Assembly (NCBI RefSeq): GCF_019802255.1
Contig: NZ_JAHYSS010000005.1
Span: 62,001 to 126,000, forward strand
Length of the DNA: 64,000 nucleotides
Reading direction: 5' to 3'
From: Pedobacter polysacchareus
Lineage (GTDB): Bacteria; Bacteroidota; Bacteroidia; Sphingobacteriales; Sphingobacteriaceae
Below, in pieces: positions 9,453 to 17,924 of the stretch (position 1 is its first letter; every line of letters starts with the position of its first letter). The notes under the pieces were generated by a model. The model was not told where the DNA came from, made no database searches, and worked only from the letters and a program-made list of their open reading frames with translations. Made by a program: the position numbers and the translations under genes.

Positions 9453-9971
9453 ATGAAAATTAATAAAGCGAATTTTTTTGAAAGGGCCTCTACAACGATT
9501 ACCAACTGGACAGGGAGCCCGGTGGCTTTTTGCGTTGCTTTTCTTGTAGTGATTATATGGGTGCTTTCCGGGCCTATCTTTAATTATTCAGATACCTGGC
9601 AATTGGTAATCAATACAGGAACTACTATTATTACTTTTTTAATGGTATTCCTGATTCAGAAAAGTCAAAATAAGGATTCTAAGGCTATCCAGTTGAAATT
9701 AAACGAGCTGATTGCGGCAAGCAGGCAGGCGAGTAACCGGATGGTCGATATTGAAGACCTGACAGAATCTGAATTAGATGTATTGCACAAATACTATCAG
9801 AAGCTATCAGATATCGCGGAGGCTGATTGCGATATTCATCGTTCGCATTCCATTGATGAGGCTGTGAAAAATCACAAACTGAAAACAAGCCCAAGACCAG
9901 CAAAGCAAATGGTTAAAAAAGCAGTTCACAGGAAACCGGCCGTTGATCCGAATCCAGAAGCCAAATCCTGA
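9453..9971 (+). CDS. Low-affinity iron permease family membrane protein
   Basis: A 172-residue protein with two membrane helices (about residues 22-42 and 52-70; VAFCVAFLVVIIWVLSGP and GTTIITFLMVFLIQKSQN). The helix sequences and the conserved QKSQNKDSKAIQLKLNELI segment match the PF04120 low-affinity iron permease family, named after fungal Fet4 but often annotated in bacteria without transport data. The C-terminal 50 residues are a Lys/Pro-rich cytoplasmic tail. Iron transport by the bacterial members is not established, so the name is family-level only. Confidence 0.8.
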   Translation: MKINKANFFERASTTITNWTGSPVAFCVAFLVVIIWVLSGPIFNYSDTWQLVINTGTTIITFLMVFLIQKSQNKDSKAIQLKLNELIAASRQASNRMVDIEDLTESELDVLHKYYQKLSDIAEADCDIHRSHSIDEAVKNHKLKTSPRPAKQMVKKAVHRKPAVDPNPEAKS

Positions 9972-10096
9972 TTTTCCTTGTATTTTTTTGTTTACATTTT
10001 GATGATCCAGCTTATTAAGATTCATTCTTGATTCAGCTATTTGCATATTTAGTGATAATTTAATAATATTAGATCATCAACCATTCAACCAAATAT

Positions 10097-11833
10097 ATGA
10101 GTGAATTTCAAATCAAAAAATCGTCTGAGGTCTACGATGTAGTTATCGTAGGGTCTGGAGCAGGCGGAGGTATGGCCGGATATGTATTGGCCCATGCCGG
10201 TCAAAAAGTACTGATGCTAGAAGCTGGTGCTTATTTCGACCCAAGAATCGACGCACAACAGTTAAAATGGCCATGGGAATCCCCAAGACGCGGCGCAGGA
10301 ACAACAAGACCTTTTGGCGATTTTGACGCCTCATATGGCGGTTGGGAATTAGATGGCGAACCGTATACCCAGAAATCTGGAACCGAATTTGCCTGGTTCA
10401 GGTCTAGAATGCTAGGTGGAAGAACCAATCACTGGGGAAGAATTTCCTTAAGAATGGGGCCATTAGATTTTAAATGTAAGGATGGACTAACCGACGACTG
10501 GCCTATTACGTATGAAGAGCTAAAACCTTTTTATGACCGAATAGACCGCCTTCTTGGCATCTATGGCTCTGTAGAAGGAATCGAAAATGAACCAGATGGA
10601 ATTTTCATGGCTCCTCCAAAACCTAGGTTAAATGAGCTGTTCATTAAAAAAGCAGGAGAGAAAACCGGGGTAACCGTAATTCCAGGCAGGGGATCTGTTT
10701 TAACAGAAGCTTTGCCAGGTAATAAAGATCGTGCACCTTGTTTTTACTGCGGACAATGCGGACGCAGCTGTAAAGTATATGGTGACTTCTCTTCTTCTTC
10801 TTGTTTAGTTATCCCAGCTGTAAAAACTGGAAACTTAACCGTGATCACGAATGCGATGGTTAGGGAAGTGCTGACGGATAAAAACGGATTGGCTACGGGT
10901 GTTTCTTATGTCAATAAAAAAGACGGTCTGGAATATCAGGTGAATGCGAAAACGGTAATACTTGGTGCGAGTGCCTGTGAGTCTGCACGTATCCTATTGA
11001 ACTCTAAATCTGTGGCTCACCCTGGTGGATTGGCCAATGGAAGCGGTGTAGTAGGAAAATACCTGCACGATTCGACTGGTGCCAGTTTAAGTGGTTTCTT
11101 ACCGCAGCTGATGGACCGCAAGCGTTACAATGAAGATGGTGTAGGTAGTGTACACATTTACTCACCTTGGTGGTTAGACAATAAAAAACTGGATTTCCCT
11201 CGTGGTTATCATATTGAATATTGGGGTGGCATGGGGATGCCAGCTTACGGATTTGGTGGTGGTACCGCTAAATTAAATGGTATGGTACCGGGCAGAGACG
11301 GTAAAATGAAAGAAGCTGGCGGTTACGGTGCTTCATTAAAAGATGATTACAGACGCTTTTACGGGGCTTCAGTAGGTATGGCCGGTAGAGGAACCGCTAT
11401 TGCCAGAGCATCCAACTATTGCGAAATAGATCCTAAAGTGGTGGATAAATTTGGTATTCCAGTATTGAGATTCAACTATAAATGGGCAGATGAAGAAGTG
11501 AAACAGGCGAAACACATGCAGGAGACCTTCCAGTCGATGATGCATGCCATGGGCGCAATCATTACTTCTGATATTCCTGGCCCGGAAACCAATTACGGTT
11601 TAGAGGCTCCAGGAAAGATCATCCATGAGGTAGGAACGATCAGAATGGGTGATGATCCTAAAAAATCAGCCTTGAATAAATGGTGTCAGGCACATGAATG
11701 TAAAAACTTATTCGTGGTAGATGCAGCGCCTTTTGTTCAGCAAGGAGATAAAAATGCAACCTGGACCATTCTTGCACTTTCTATGAGAACTGCGGAATAT
11801 ATCCTGGATCAAAAGAAAAAACAAAATATTTAA
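10097..11833 (+). CDS. GMC-family FAD-dependent oxidoreductase (dehydrogenase large subunit)
   Basis: A 578-residue flavoprotein that probably oxidises a sugar or sugar alcohol. The N-terminus has the FAD dinucleotide fold (VVIVGSGAGGGMAGYVLA, residues about 16-33, with the acceptor Glu in LEAG). The C-terminus has the GMC active-site region (HEVGTIRMGDD and NATWTILALSMR). A Cys cluster, CFYCGQCGRSC (around residues 215-225), fits the iron-sulfur-binding Cys set seen in the large subunit of bacterial FAD glucose dehydrogenases. It has no signal peptide, while its neighbour does, so export as a hitch-hiker complex is likely. The substrate is unknown. Confidence 0.92.
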   Translation: MSEFQIKKSSEVYDVVIVGSGAGGGMAGYVLAHAGQKVLMLEAGAYFDPRIDAQQLKWPWESPRRGAGTTRPFGDFDASYGGWELDGEPYTQKSGTEFAWFRSRMLGGRTNHWGRISLRMGPLDFKCKDGLTDDWPITYEELKPFYDRIDRLLGIYGSVEGIENEPDGIFMAPPKPRLNELFIKKAGEKTGVTVIPGRGSVLTEALPGNKDRAPCFYCGQCGRSCKVYGDFSSSSCLVIPAVKTGNLTVITNAMVREVLTDKNGLATGVSYVNKKDGLEYQVNAKTVILGASACESARILLNSKSVAHPGGLANGSGVVGKYLHDSTGASLSGFLPQLMDRKRYNEDGVGSVHIYSPWWLDNKKLDFPRGYHIEYWGGMGMPAYGFGGGTAKLNGMVPGRDGKMKEAGGYGASLKDDYRRFYGASVGMAGRGTAIARASNYCEIDPKVVDKFGIPVLRFNYKWADEEVKQAKHMQETFQSMMHAMGAIITSDIPGPETNYGLEAPGKIIHEVGTIRMGDDPKKSALNKWCQAHECKNLFVVDAAPFVQQGDKNATWTILALSMRTAEYILDQKKKQNI

Positions 11834-11857
11834 TCTGTTTAAAGCGAGATAAAAATT

Positions 11858-12472
11858 ATGAACAGACGTGATTCGTTAAAAGTCTTAGGACTAACCGCCA
11901 TAAGTTCGGCAGTACTGCTGGATGCCTGTAAACCAGGTGAACCTAAAGTAGCCGGAGTTCCTGAAGAAGGTGCTCCCGCAGGAAGAGAAGAATGGGAAGT
12001 ACTCAGAGATAAGACGCTGATGGAGGAGAAGTTCTTTTCCGCGCATGAAATGGCCACTATCGCTGTGCTTTCTGACATCATTATCCCTAAAGATGATAAG
12101 TCTGGAAGTGCTACTGATGCGAAAGTGCCAGACTTTATTGAGTTTATTGTGAAGGATATGCCGGAACATAAAACACCAATGAGAGGTGGATTGAGGTGGT
12201 TGGACCTTCAATGTTTAAACCGTTGGGAAAAACCATTCAAAGATGCTTCTGCCGCTCAGCAAATTGAAATGGTGGATCAGATTGCTTACCCTAAGAAAGC
12301 AAAACCAGGAATGGAGCAAGGAGTAGCCTTCTTTAACCTGATGAGAAGTTTAACTGCTTCCGGATTTTATACCACTGAAATGGGCGTGAAAGATATCGGT
12401 TATGTAGGAAACGTTCCTAATAAATGGGAAGGTGTGCCTGCAGACGTATTAAAGCAATATGGATTTGCCTAA
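11858..12472 (+). CDS. Gluconate 2-dehydrogenase subunit 3-like small subunit (Tat/lipoprotein signal)
   Basis: A 204-residue small subunit that pairs with the GMC dehydrogenase 24 bases upstream. The N-terminus MNRRDSLKVLGLTAISSAVL is a Tat-like twin-arginine signal and ends in a lipobox-like LLDAC (Cys near residue 26). The rest matches the gluconate 2-dehydrogenase subunit 3 family (HEMATIAVLSDIIIPKDD). In characterised FAD dehydrogenases this subunit carries the Tat signal for the complex and is needed for folding or export of the large subunit; that role is inferred here. A strong terminator follows. Confidence 0.88.
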   Translation: MNRRDSLKVLGLTAISSAVLLDACKPGEPKVAGVPEEGAPAGREEWEVLRDKTLMEEKFFSAHEMATIAVLSDIIIPKDDKSGSATDAKVPDFIEFIVKDMPEHKTPMRGGLRWLDLQCLNRWEKPFKDASAAQQIEMVDQIAYPKKAKPGMEQGVAFFNLMRSLTASGFYTTEMGVKDIGYVGNVPNKWEGVPADVLKQYGFA

Positions 12473-12494
12473 AAAGCAAGCTGATCATTTGGAG

Positions 12495-12528
12495 AATCCC
12501 TTAGCTGTGATGGCTAAGGGATTTTTTT
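12495..12528 (+). terminator. Rho-independent terminator of the dehydrogenase operon
   Basis: An 11-bp perfect stem (AATCCCTTAGC at 12495-12505, GCTAAGGGATT at 12513-12523) with a 7-base loop, followed by a T-run to 12528. It lies between the convergent dehydrogenase operon and cobC. Confidence 0.85.
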
Positions 12529-12532
12529 ATGC

Positions 12533-13099
12533 TTAGATACTGGTCTTTTTTAGCTGATCAAATGCTGGATCTGTATTCAGGCTAAAGATCAGACCGTCCC
12601 CGTAATCTACAGGGATTTTGAATATATTTTGAAGAGGAATTTCAATTAAGTAGGCCCAGATACATCTGATCACTCCAGCATGAGTGACAATAGCTACCTT
12701 TTTGAAATCCTGTTTTCTGAGCAGGTTCATGAATTCCTGTACTCTTTTGAAAAGTATGGCCAAACTTTCTCCATTTGGTGCTTTGGTATGAACAAAATCA
12801 GCCATCCAGATGCCTAAAATTTCCTGATCCATTTCGTTCCATTGCCGTTGTTCCCAATCTCCGAAGTTCATTTCCATTAATGCTTTGTCGCATTCCAATG
12901 CTAAACCAGTAATCTGGCTGGCTAATCGCTGGCAGCGACTGGAGGGACTACTGTAGATTTTATCAAAATCCTGTGGCAGTTTCCTGGTTAAAGTTTGAAT
13001 ATCTTGCTCCGCAGATGCTGCTAAGGGAATGTCCGCTTGCCCATAACATACCCCTTTAGGTATGCCTACAGCGGTATGTCTGATTACATAAACTTCCAT
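12533..13099 (-). CDS. cobC: Alpha-ribazole phosphatase-like histidine phosphatase
   Basis: Removes the 5'-phosphate of alpha-ribazole phosphate, or of the late cobalamin phosphate, in nucleotide-loop assembly. A 188-residue histidine phosphatase (phosphoglycerate mutase fold) with the RHT motif near the N-terminus (VYVIRHTAVG) and the second catalytic His in IVTHAGVIR. The ATG at 13099 is preferred to the upstream one at 13159 because it starts directly at the RHT domain. It overlaps the end of cobS by 16 bases, which suggests translational coupling. Context with cobS and cobT supports the CobC assignment over a generic phosphatase. Confidence 0.85.
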   Translation of the reverse strand: MEVYVIRHTAVGIPKGVCYGQADIPLAASAEQDIQTLTRKLPQDFDKIYSSPSSRCQRLASQITGLALECDKALMEMNFGDWEQRQWNEMDQEILGIWMADFVHTKAPNGESLAILFKRVQEFMNLLRKQDFKKVAIVTHAGVIRCIWAYLIEIPLQNIFKIPVDYGDGLIFSLNTDPAFDQLKKTSI

Positions 13100-13866
13100 A
13101 TCACCAAAAATGTTAATAGGGTAATCACTTCTGCAAATTGTTCTACGGCACCCAGGCAATCACCGGTATAACCATCCAGCCATTTGTTAAAGTACCGCTG
13201 ACTGATCAGATAAAGCAGGATGAGCGGGACTAATACAAAGATGAGCTGCCAATGAATTGTGGTCAGTACGGCCAGCGGAGCGAGTCCGAATACATAAGCA
13301 CCAATTACCTCTTTATAAGAATAGGATTTGGCGATCGGCTTGGATTTACTGCTTTCATCCTCTCGGGAATATTTTGAAGTAAAAGTGAGCTGAATGGCAG
13401 TGAGTCGGGCAAGAGAATGATAAGTGATGAAAATGAGGAGCAGGAGGTAGGGAGATTGTAGATGGCCAGCTACTTTTTGTAGGGCCAGGTATTTTATGCC
13501 AAACAGAAAGATCAAAGCAACTACGCCATAAGTGCCCAGGCGACTGTCTTTCATGATGTCCAGGATTTTTGACTTGGTCCAGCCTCCGCCAAACCCATCA
13601 AATACATCCGCAAAACCATCTTCATGGAAGGAGCCGGTAATGTAGACTCCTGCGGCCAACGATAAAATGACTGCGATTTCCGGATCAAATAAGAAATTAC
13701 TGAGCCAAAATACGAGGAAGGAAAGTCCGCCAACAAGCCATCCGATCAAAGGAAAGTATCGGGTGGATTTGTTCATATAATCCGAGTTATGGTCTACCCA
13801 TTTCGGACAAGGCAATTGCGTATAAAACATCATTGCCGTAAAAAATATGCGAAGTTCTTCTTTCAT
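13084..13866 (-). CDS. cobS: Adenosylcobinamide-GDP ribazoletransferase
   Basis: Joins adenosylcobinamide-GDP and alpha-ribazole (or its phosphate) to give adenosylcobalamin (phosphate) at the inner membrane. A 260-residue protein with about six membrane helices and the family signature GSFHEDGFADVFDGFGGG (residues about 78-95), rich in the acidic residues that bind Mg2+. It lies between cobT, whose stop is adjacent to its start (zero gap), and cobC, which overlaps its end. No cobU-type kinase/guanylyltransferase is in this cluster, so that step must be encoded elsewhere. Confidence 0.95.
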   Translation of the reverse strand: MKEELRIFFTAMMFYTQLPCPKWVDHNSDYMNKSTRYFPLIGWLVGGLSFLVFWLSNFLFDPEIAVILSLAAGVYITGSFHEDGFADVFDGFGGGWTKSKILDIMKDSRLGTYGVVALIFLFGIKYLALQKVAGHLQSPYLLLLIFITYHSLARLTAIQLTFTSKYSREDESSKSKPIAKSYSYKEVIGAYVFGLAPLAVLTTIHWQLIFVLVPLILLYLISQRYFNKWLDGYTGDCLGAVEQFAEVITLLTFLVIWKFM

Positions 13867-14871
13867 TTAGGCCTCTTTTGAGGAAACACCGGAGCTTTCA
13901 AAGCTGGCCATTTCATTTAAAAAAAGTACGGCACTTTGAATCAGGGGATAGGCTACTGCACATCCAGTACCTTCACCAAGTCTCATGTTTAAGCTTACTA
14001 TTGGATCTGCCTGTAAGTATTTCAGCAATTGTCGGTGACCGGTTTCGTCCGATAAATGGCAGAAAATCGCATTGTTTTGTAGTAATGGATTGATCATCAC
14101 TGCAGCCAGATAAGCGGCGGTAGCAATAAATCCATCAACCATGATCAGCATATTATTTTCATAAGCTGCCAGCATTGCACCGGTGATGTGAGCAATCTCA
14201 AAGCCACCATAAGTCTGTAATACAGCTACCGGGTCTGCCGAACGGCCATGGCGCAGTTCACATTGCTTTAATATGTTGATTTTATGTGCAAATTGTTCGT
14301 CGTTTAATGCCGTCCCTCTTCCTACGCAGCTTTCAATGGGTAGTCCGCAAAGGTTACTCATCATCATGGTAGCAGCAGAAGTGTTGCCAATCCCCATTTC
14401 GCCAAATCCGATGATGTTACAGCCACCGGTATGCAGGTCATTCACGATCTTTTCTGCCTGACTGAGGCAGCTTTCCAATTCCTGAATGTTCATGGCTTTT
14501 TCTTCCAGGAAGTTTTTGGTGCCTTTTTCTACTTTTGCCTGGATCAGTTTTTTATGCGGCTCGAATTTGAATTTTACACCCGTATCTACTACTAAAAGGT
14601 CAATCTGGTGTTGTTTGCAAAATACATTTATAGCTGCGCCTTCGTTTAAGAAATTCAGTACCATCTGGTAGGTTACTTCTTGTGGATATGCGCTCACACC
14701 AGCATTAGCGATGCCATGATCACCGGCGAATACCACAATAGTGGGTTTAGTCAATTCCGGGCTCAGTGTATTTTGTACCGTGCCTATTTGTTGAGCAAGC
14801 TTTTCTAACTTACCTAATGCACCTTGTGGTTTCGTCTTTAAATCTATTTTTTGTTGAAGTTCTTCCTTCAT
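13867..14871 (-). CDS. cobT: Nicotinate-nucleotide--dimethylbenzimidazole phosphoribosyltransferase
   Basis: Makes alpha-ribazole-5'-phosphate from nicotinate mononucleotide and a benzimidazole base for the lower ligand of cobalamin. A 334-residue protein, normal for CobT. Signature segments visible are FAGDHGIANAGVSAYP (around residue 50), GEMGIGNTSAATMM (around 157) and the C-terminal MRLGEGTGCAVAYPLI with the catalytic Glu. It is the first gene of the cobT-cobS-cobC unit. The 5' region up to the next gene contains one 11-bp hairpin but nothing I could match to a cobalamin riboswitch. Confidence 0.95.
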   Translation of the reverse strand: MKEELQQKIDLKTKPQGALGKLEKLAQQIGTVQNTLSPELTKPTIVVFAGDHGIANAGVSAYPQEVTYQMVLNFLNEGAAINVFCKQHQIDLLVVDTGVKFKFEPHKKLIQAKVEKGTKNFLEEKAMNIQELESCLSQAEKIVNDLHTGGCNIIGFGEMGIGNTSAATMMMSNLCGLPIESCVGRGTALNDEQFAHKINILKQCELRHGRSADPVAVLQTYGGFEIAHITGAMLAAYENNMLIMVDGFIATAAYLAAVMINPLLQNNAIFCHLSDETGHRQLLKYLQADPIVSLNMRLGEGTGCAVAYPLIQSAVLFLNEMASFESSGVSSKEA

Positions 14872-14903
14872 ATCCTGATCTCAGCTGATTTTGATGATAA
14901 ATG

Positions 14904-14931
14904 TAAGCCACATCTGTAGGGATGTGGCTTA
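14904..14931. repeat. Perfect 11-bp hairpin upstream of cobT
   Basis: TAAGCCACATC (14904-14914) and GATGTGGCTTA (14921-14931) form a perfect stem with a 6-base loop. It lies 33 bases upstream of the cobT start in the divergent gap to the metzincin gene. There is no T-run on either side, so it is not a normal terminator. It could lie in the cobT leader or be an operator; neither can be decided here. Confidence 0.5.
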
Positions 14932-15113
14932 TACGGGCTGAAATTAATCATATTACTTGTTAAAATTGATAAAACAGCTAGGGATAAATCAACAAAATTT
15001 ATATGGTGCTGGAAGCCTATTAGATAGGATTTAAACAGAGATTATTGAGAATATGTATGACATAAAACGAAATAATTAGCTATAATTGGGGCAAATAATA
15101 TTTAATCCCTATT

Positions 15114-16208
15114 ATGAAATACCAATTACTAATTTTTTCGTTTGTTATCTTTCTTTTCTCTTGTAAAAAGGCTGAAAAAGAACGCATTGAAACTGTTGTT
15201 TCTACCAAAATTGTAAACTTTAAAACCATCACAGGACTGGAGAATTTGTTGGCTGATACGGAGCCTACTGCTCTGATGGTGACGCGAAGCATCACTTTAC
15301 GTGATCCGCTTAAAGTTGAACTGACTGGCGCAGCTGAAATAAAACTGATCAATTTCACGTTGAAAACCATCAAAGATGTGCATGTTTTCATGAAGTTGGC
15401 TGGCGATGAAGAAAGAGTTGAGCTGTTAAAAATCGACTCGATTACACCATTAGTGGCTTTCAAATTACCTTTGTCGATTGCAGAAAAGGAAGAGCAGCTG
15501 TATACTGAAAGTGGGAGATTAGTGACCATTGCCAAACAGACTGATCTTTCAAAAGCCGCGTTTACGGTAGTGGTAGATGATCCGTTTTATAAAACATTGA
15601 ACAGCATTAAAATCCCATGGAAGCTCAGCTTCCGCAAGTCGCAGGAAGATGCAGGAAATTGGTACCGGATGAATCCTTTACATGCCAGAGAAAGTCTGGT
15701 GATGTTTACCAATTTAGCTTATTTGTTTTCACAGCCTTCTACACAAACTGCTTTTATGGCTTATGAAGGACTGACGGCTAATGATGGAGCTTTACTAAGC
15801 TCAGAGAAGAAAGAAGCGGTATACCGCGACATTTTGACCAGAGCAAATATAGAAACTGGTTTGGTTAGAAATGTGAGTGGTTTAGGTGGTGGAAATCTCG
15901 TTGCTGGTGCAGAATATGTTTTGATGCGTCATTACAACAAGAATGCAGAAGAAGTGATTGTTCATGAATTGGGTCATGCACTTGGTTTCAGCCATAGCAG
16001 TAATATGACTTATGCATCGAATAGTAAAGCTTTTCATTTGGCAATGAGGCCTTTGATCAATAAACTGCTGACGGATCGTGAATATCCTTATTGGGACTAT
16101 AGAATGTTGAATACTTATAACAAGTATATTGATAGGATTGGTGATTACCTCCGTGAAGGAAAGAATCCAGATGGGAGCAGACATAACGCTACCAGGTACG
16201 AGTACTAA
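15114..16208 (+). CDS. Metzincin-like zinc metallopeptidase lipoprotein
   Basis: A 364-residue predicted lipoprotein: the signal MKYQLLIFSFVIFLFSC ends in a lipobox with Cys at residue 17. The C-terminal half has a zinc-binding motif HELGHALGFSH (around residues 283-293), the HExxHxxGxxH form of metzincins. A Met-containing turn may follow (SNMTYASN or LAMRPL). The N-terminal 150 residues look like a beta-rich domain that I do not recognise. The motif predicts a Zn-dependent endopeptidase acting at the cell surface or in the periplasm; the substrate is unknown. It is followed by a strong hairpin shared with the convergent gene. Confidence 0.75.
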   Translation: MKYQLLIFSFVIFLFSCKKAEKERIETVVSTKIVNFKTITGLENLLADTEPTALMVTRSITLRDPLKVELTGAAEIKLINFTLKTIKDVHVFMKLAGDEERVELLKIDSITPLVAFKLPLSIAEKEEQLYTESGRLVTIAKQTDLSKAAFTVVVDDPFYKTLNSIKIPWKLSFRKSQEDAGNWYRMNPLHARESLVMFTNLAYLFSQPSTQTAFMAYEGLTANDGALLSSEKKEAVYRDILTRANIETGLVRNVSGLGGGNLVAGAEYVLMRHYNKNAEEVIVHELGHALGFSHSSNMTYASNSKAFHLAMRPLINKLLTDREYPYWDYRMLNTYNKYIDRIGDYLREGKNPDGSRHNATRYEY

Positions 16209-16246
16209 TCCTTTAGGTATAACCTACAGCAGATATTATATTTTAT

Positions 16247-16280
16247 AATGCAAGCGCCGGCAATCGCCGGCGTTTGCATT
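16247..16280. terminator. Bidirectional terminator hairpin
   Basis: A 15-bp stem (AATGCAAGCGCCGGC at 16247-16261, with partner GCCGGCGTTTGCATT ending at 16280; one G-U pair) with a very short loop. It sits exactly between the convergent metzincin and beta-helix-like genes. Confidence 0.8.
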
Positions 16281-16288
16281 AAGCCTAT

Positions 16289-17686
16289 TTACGCTTCTAT
16301 AATATCTCCTTTACCGCCTTTAGCTTTGAGCTCCGTCCGGTCGGTAACGATTCCTTTTTCAATTAAAACAGCAATTCCCAGCTTGGAAATCGCATGGACT
16401 CCATTCAACGACGTTTTTCCATTTTGTGTAACAGATATCGCCACTGAATTTTTTCCTTCTGCGATGACCTCTCCTTTGATAGATAATTCTTTGACTATAC
16501 CACCTTCAACATTGAAAGTCTGGACCCCACTGCCATAGGTAATGAGGCTTCCAAAGATGTTTAACTGCTTAATTTCTCCTCCGGCTTTCACACTGATTCC
16601 ATCTGCAGGTAAGGATACGAGTACACCTTTAACCAGCGTTTGGCCAACAGCCCCATGAGTGATCAGGTCATTTTTTATGGTGATATTGCCCACTGGTTTA
16701 CTCACCTGAATGCCAATAGAACCATTGCCATGGGTTTGAATTCCATGAAACACTGCCTGATTGACGGTTCCATCATATTGGTTAAAACCTCTGGAGCCAA
16801 GTCCAAAAGTTTCTATTTTATCTTTTGCTTCGAAATAATCGACCACTCCGAAGTTGACGAAGCCGATTCCGCTGGGTCCATAAGAGGTAATTGGCTGTTC
16901 GGCTACCCAGCGATCTACCTGGCCCCAGGTATCCAGCACCATATCATTTACGCCATAGGTAGTTACACGGCCTTTATTAGTTAGTTTTTTAATTTTAGCG
17001 CCATTTAAAATAAACACAGCTGCGGTGATCATATTAGGCTGGCCATAAGGAATCATGCCATTGCTGTAAATATCTCCGGTACTGATCTGATCCGCAAGTA
17101 CCCAGCCACCATTGTCGCCAAAGCCAGCAACAAATAAGCCTGTACCAATGACAGGAGCACCCTTTCTTCCTAAAGTAATATTGGTCAGCGTGGCTTGAAT
17201 CACGCTTTCCGGGTTACTATTGTAGTTGTAAACTGTAAACGCACCCTGGTAAACGTTCACTCCATATTTTTGTGGCTGTTCAGAATATCTACGGGCATCA
17301 CAGCTCACAATATCTATGTTTTCCGCAATCAATCGGGCTTTAAGGGAGCCTGAACGGATTAATATTTGAACCTGTCCGGTGATGGTTAAGTTGCTGAGCG
17401 TAAGCGTTCCAAGATCGTCCTGTTGGCTTAACAGGTAGATCGCACGATTACCCGGGTTGGTTTGAATGTTGAGGTTGCTAATCTCATTGTTGGCCGTTAA
17501 ACCAACCCCATCACTGTTATTGAAACTAAGGATAGTTTTTTCTTGATCTACGGAGCTGAGGCTAAATCCAACGGGCAGTACAATTGCAAAAGGACAAAGA
17601 ATGGAAGTCTGGAGTTCTAGATTTAATGGAGAATCCTGGTCTAAAGCGGCCATGAGTTCTTCAAAAGAGTTGATTTTTGCTTTCAT
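16289..17686 (-). CDS. Protein of unknown function with beta-helix-like repeats
   Basis: A 465-residue protein with no signal peptide or membrane helix. From about residue 50 to the end it is made of short beta-strand-like turns rich in Gly, Asn, Ile and Thr (for example ISNLNIQTNPGNRAIYL, LGTLTLSNLTITGQVQIL, GGEIKQLNIFGSLITYGSG, GGIVKELSIKGEVIAEG), which fits a right-handed parallel beta-helix. The N-terminal 45 residues (FEELMAALDQD) look like a separate small helical unit. I do not recognise the family. Beta-helices often bind or cleave polysaccharide, but no catalytic residues can be assigned, and the absence of a secretion signal is unusual. Confidence 0.6.
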   Translation of the reverse strand: MKAKINSFEELMAALDQDSPLNLELQTSILCPFAIVLPVGFSLSSVDQEKTILSFNNSDGVGLTANNEISNLNIQTNPGNRAIYLLSQQDDLGTLTLSNLTITGQVQILIRSGSLKARLIAENIDIVSCDARRYSEQPQKYGVNVYQGAFTVYNYNSNPESVIQATLTNITLGRKGAPVIGTGLFVAGFGDNGGWVLADQISTGDIYSNGMIPYGQPNMITAAVFILNGAKIKKLTNKGRVTTYGVNDMVLDTWGQVDRWVAEQPITSYGPSGIGFVNFGVVDYFEAKDKIETFGLGSRGFNQYDGTVNQAVFHGIQTHGNGSIGIQVSKPVGNITIKNDLITHGAVGQTLVKGVLVSLPADGISVKAGGEIKQLNIFGSLITYGSGVQTFNVEGGIVKELSIKGEVIAEGKNSVAISVTQNGKTSLNGVHAISKLGIAVLIEKGIVTDRTELKAKGGKGDIIEA

Positions 17687-17924
17687 AGAAGATATTTTTC
17701 AATATAAAAATACGGAAATTTTTAGGTTTGATATAGGGTTCACAAAGAAGGAGTGCAATGGGATCTTCTAATTTTTTTACAGTTAAGTGCTTTATTAGAT
17801 GTTAATTACAAGATATTTCTTATTTTTATATAGTGTAGGCATTGGATTGAATGCCGAATGAAATTATTGCGGGTATATAGTGTTTGTTTGAATTATAATA
17901 TTTCTAACCTATAAAACTATAAGC

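Noticed and set aside
14872..15113. Possible cobalamin riboswitch upstream of cobT
   Set aside because: I found a hairpin but no B12-box or other conserved riboswitch core on the minus strand; not supportable without a covariance model.
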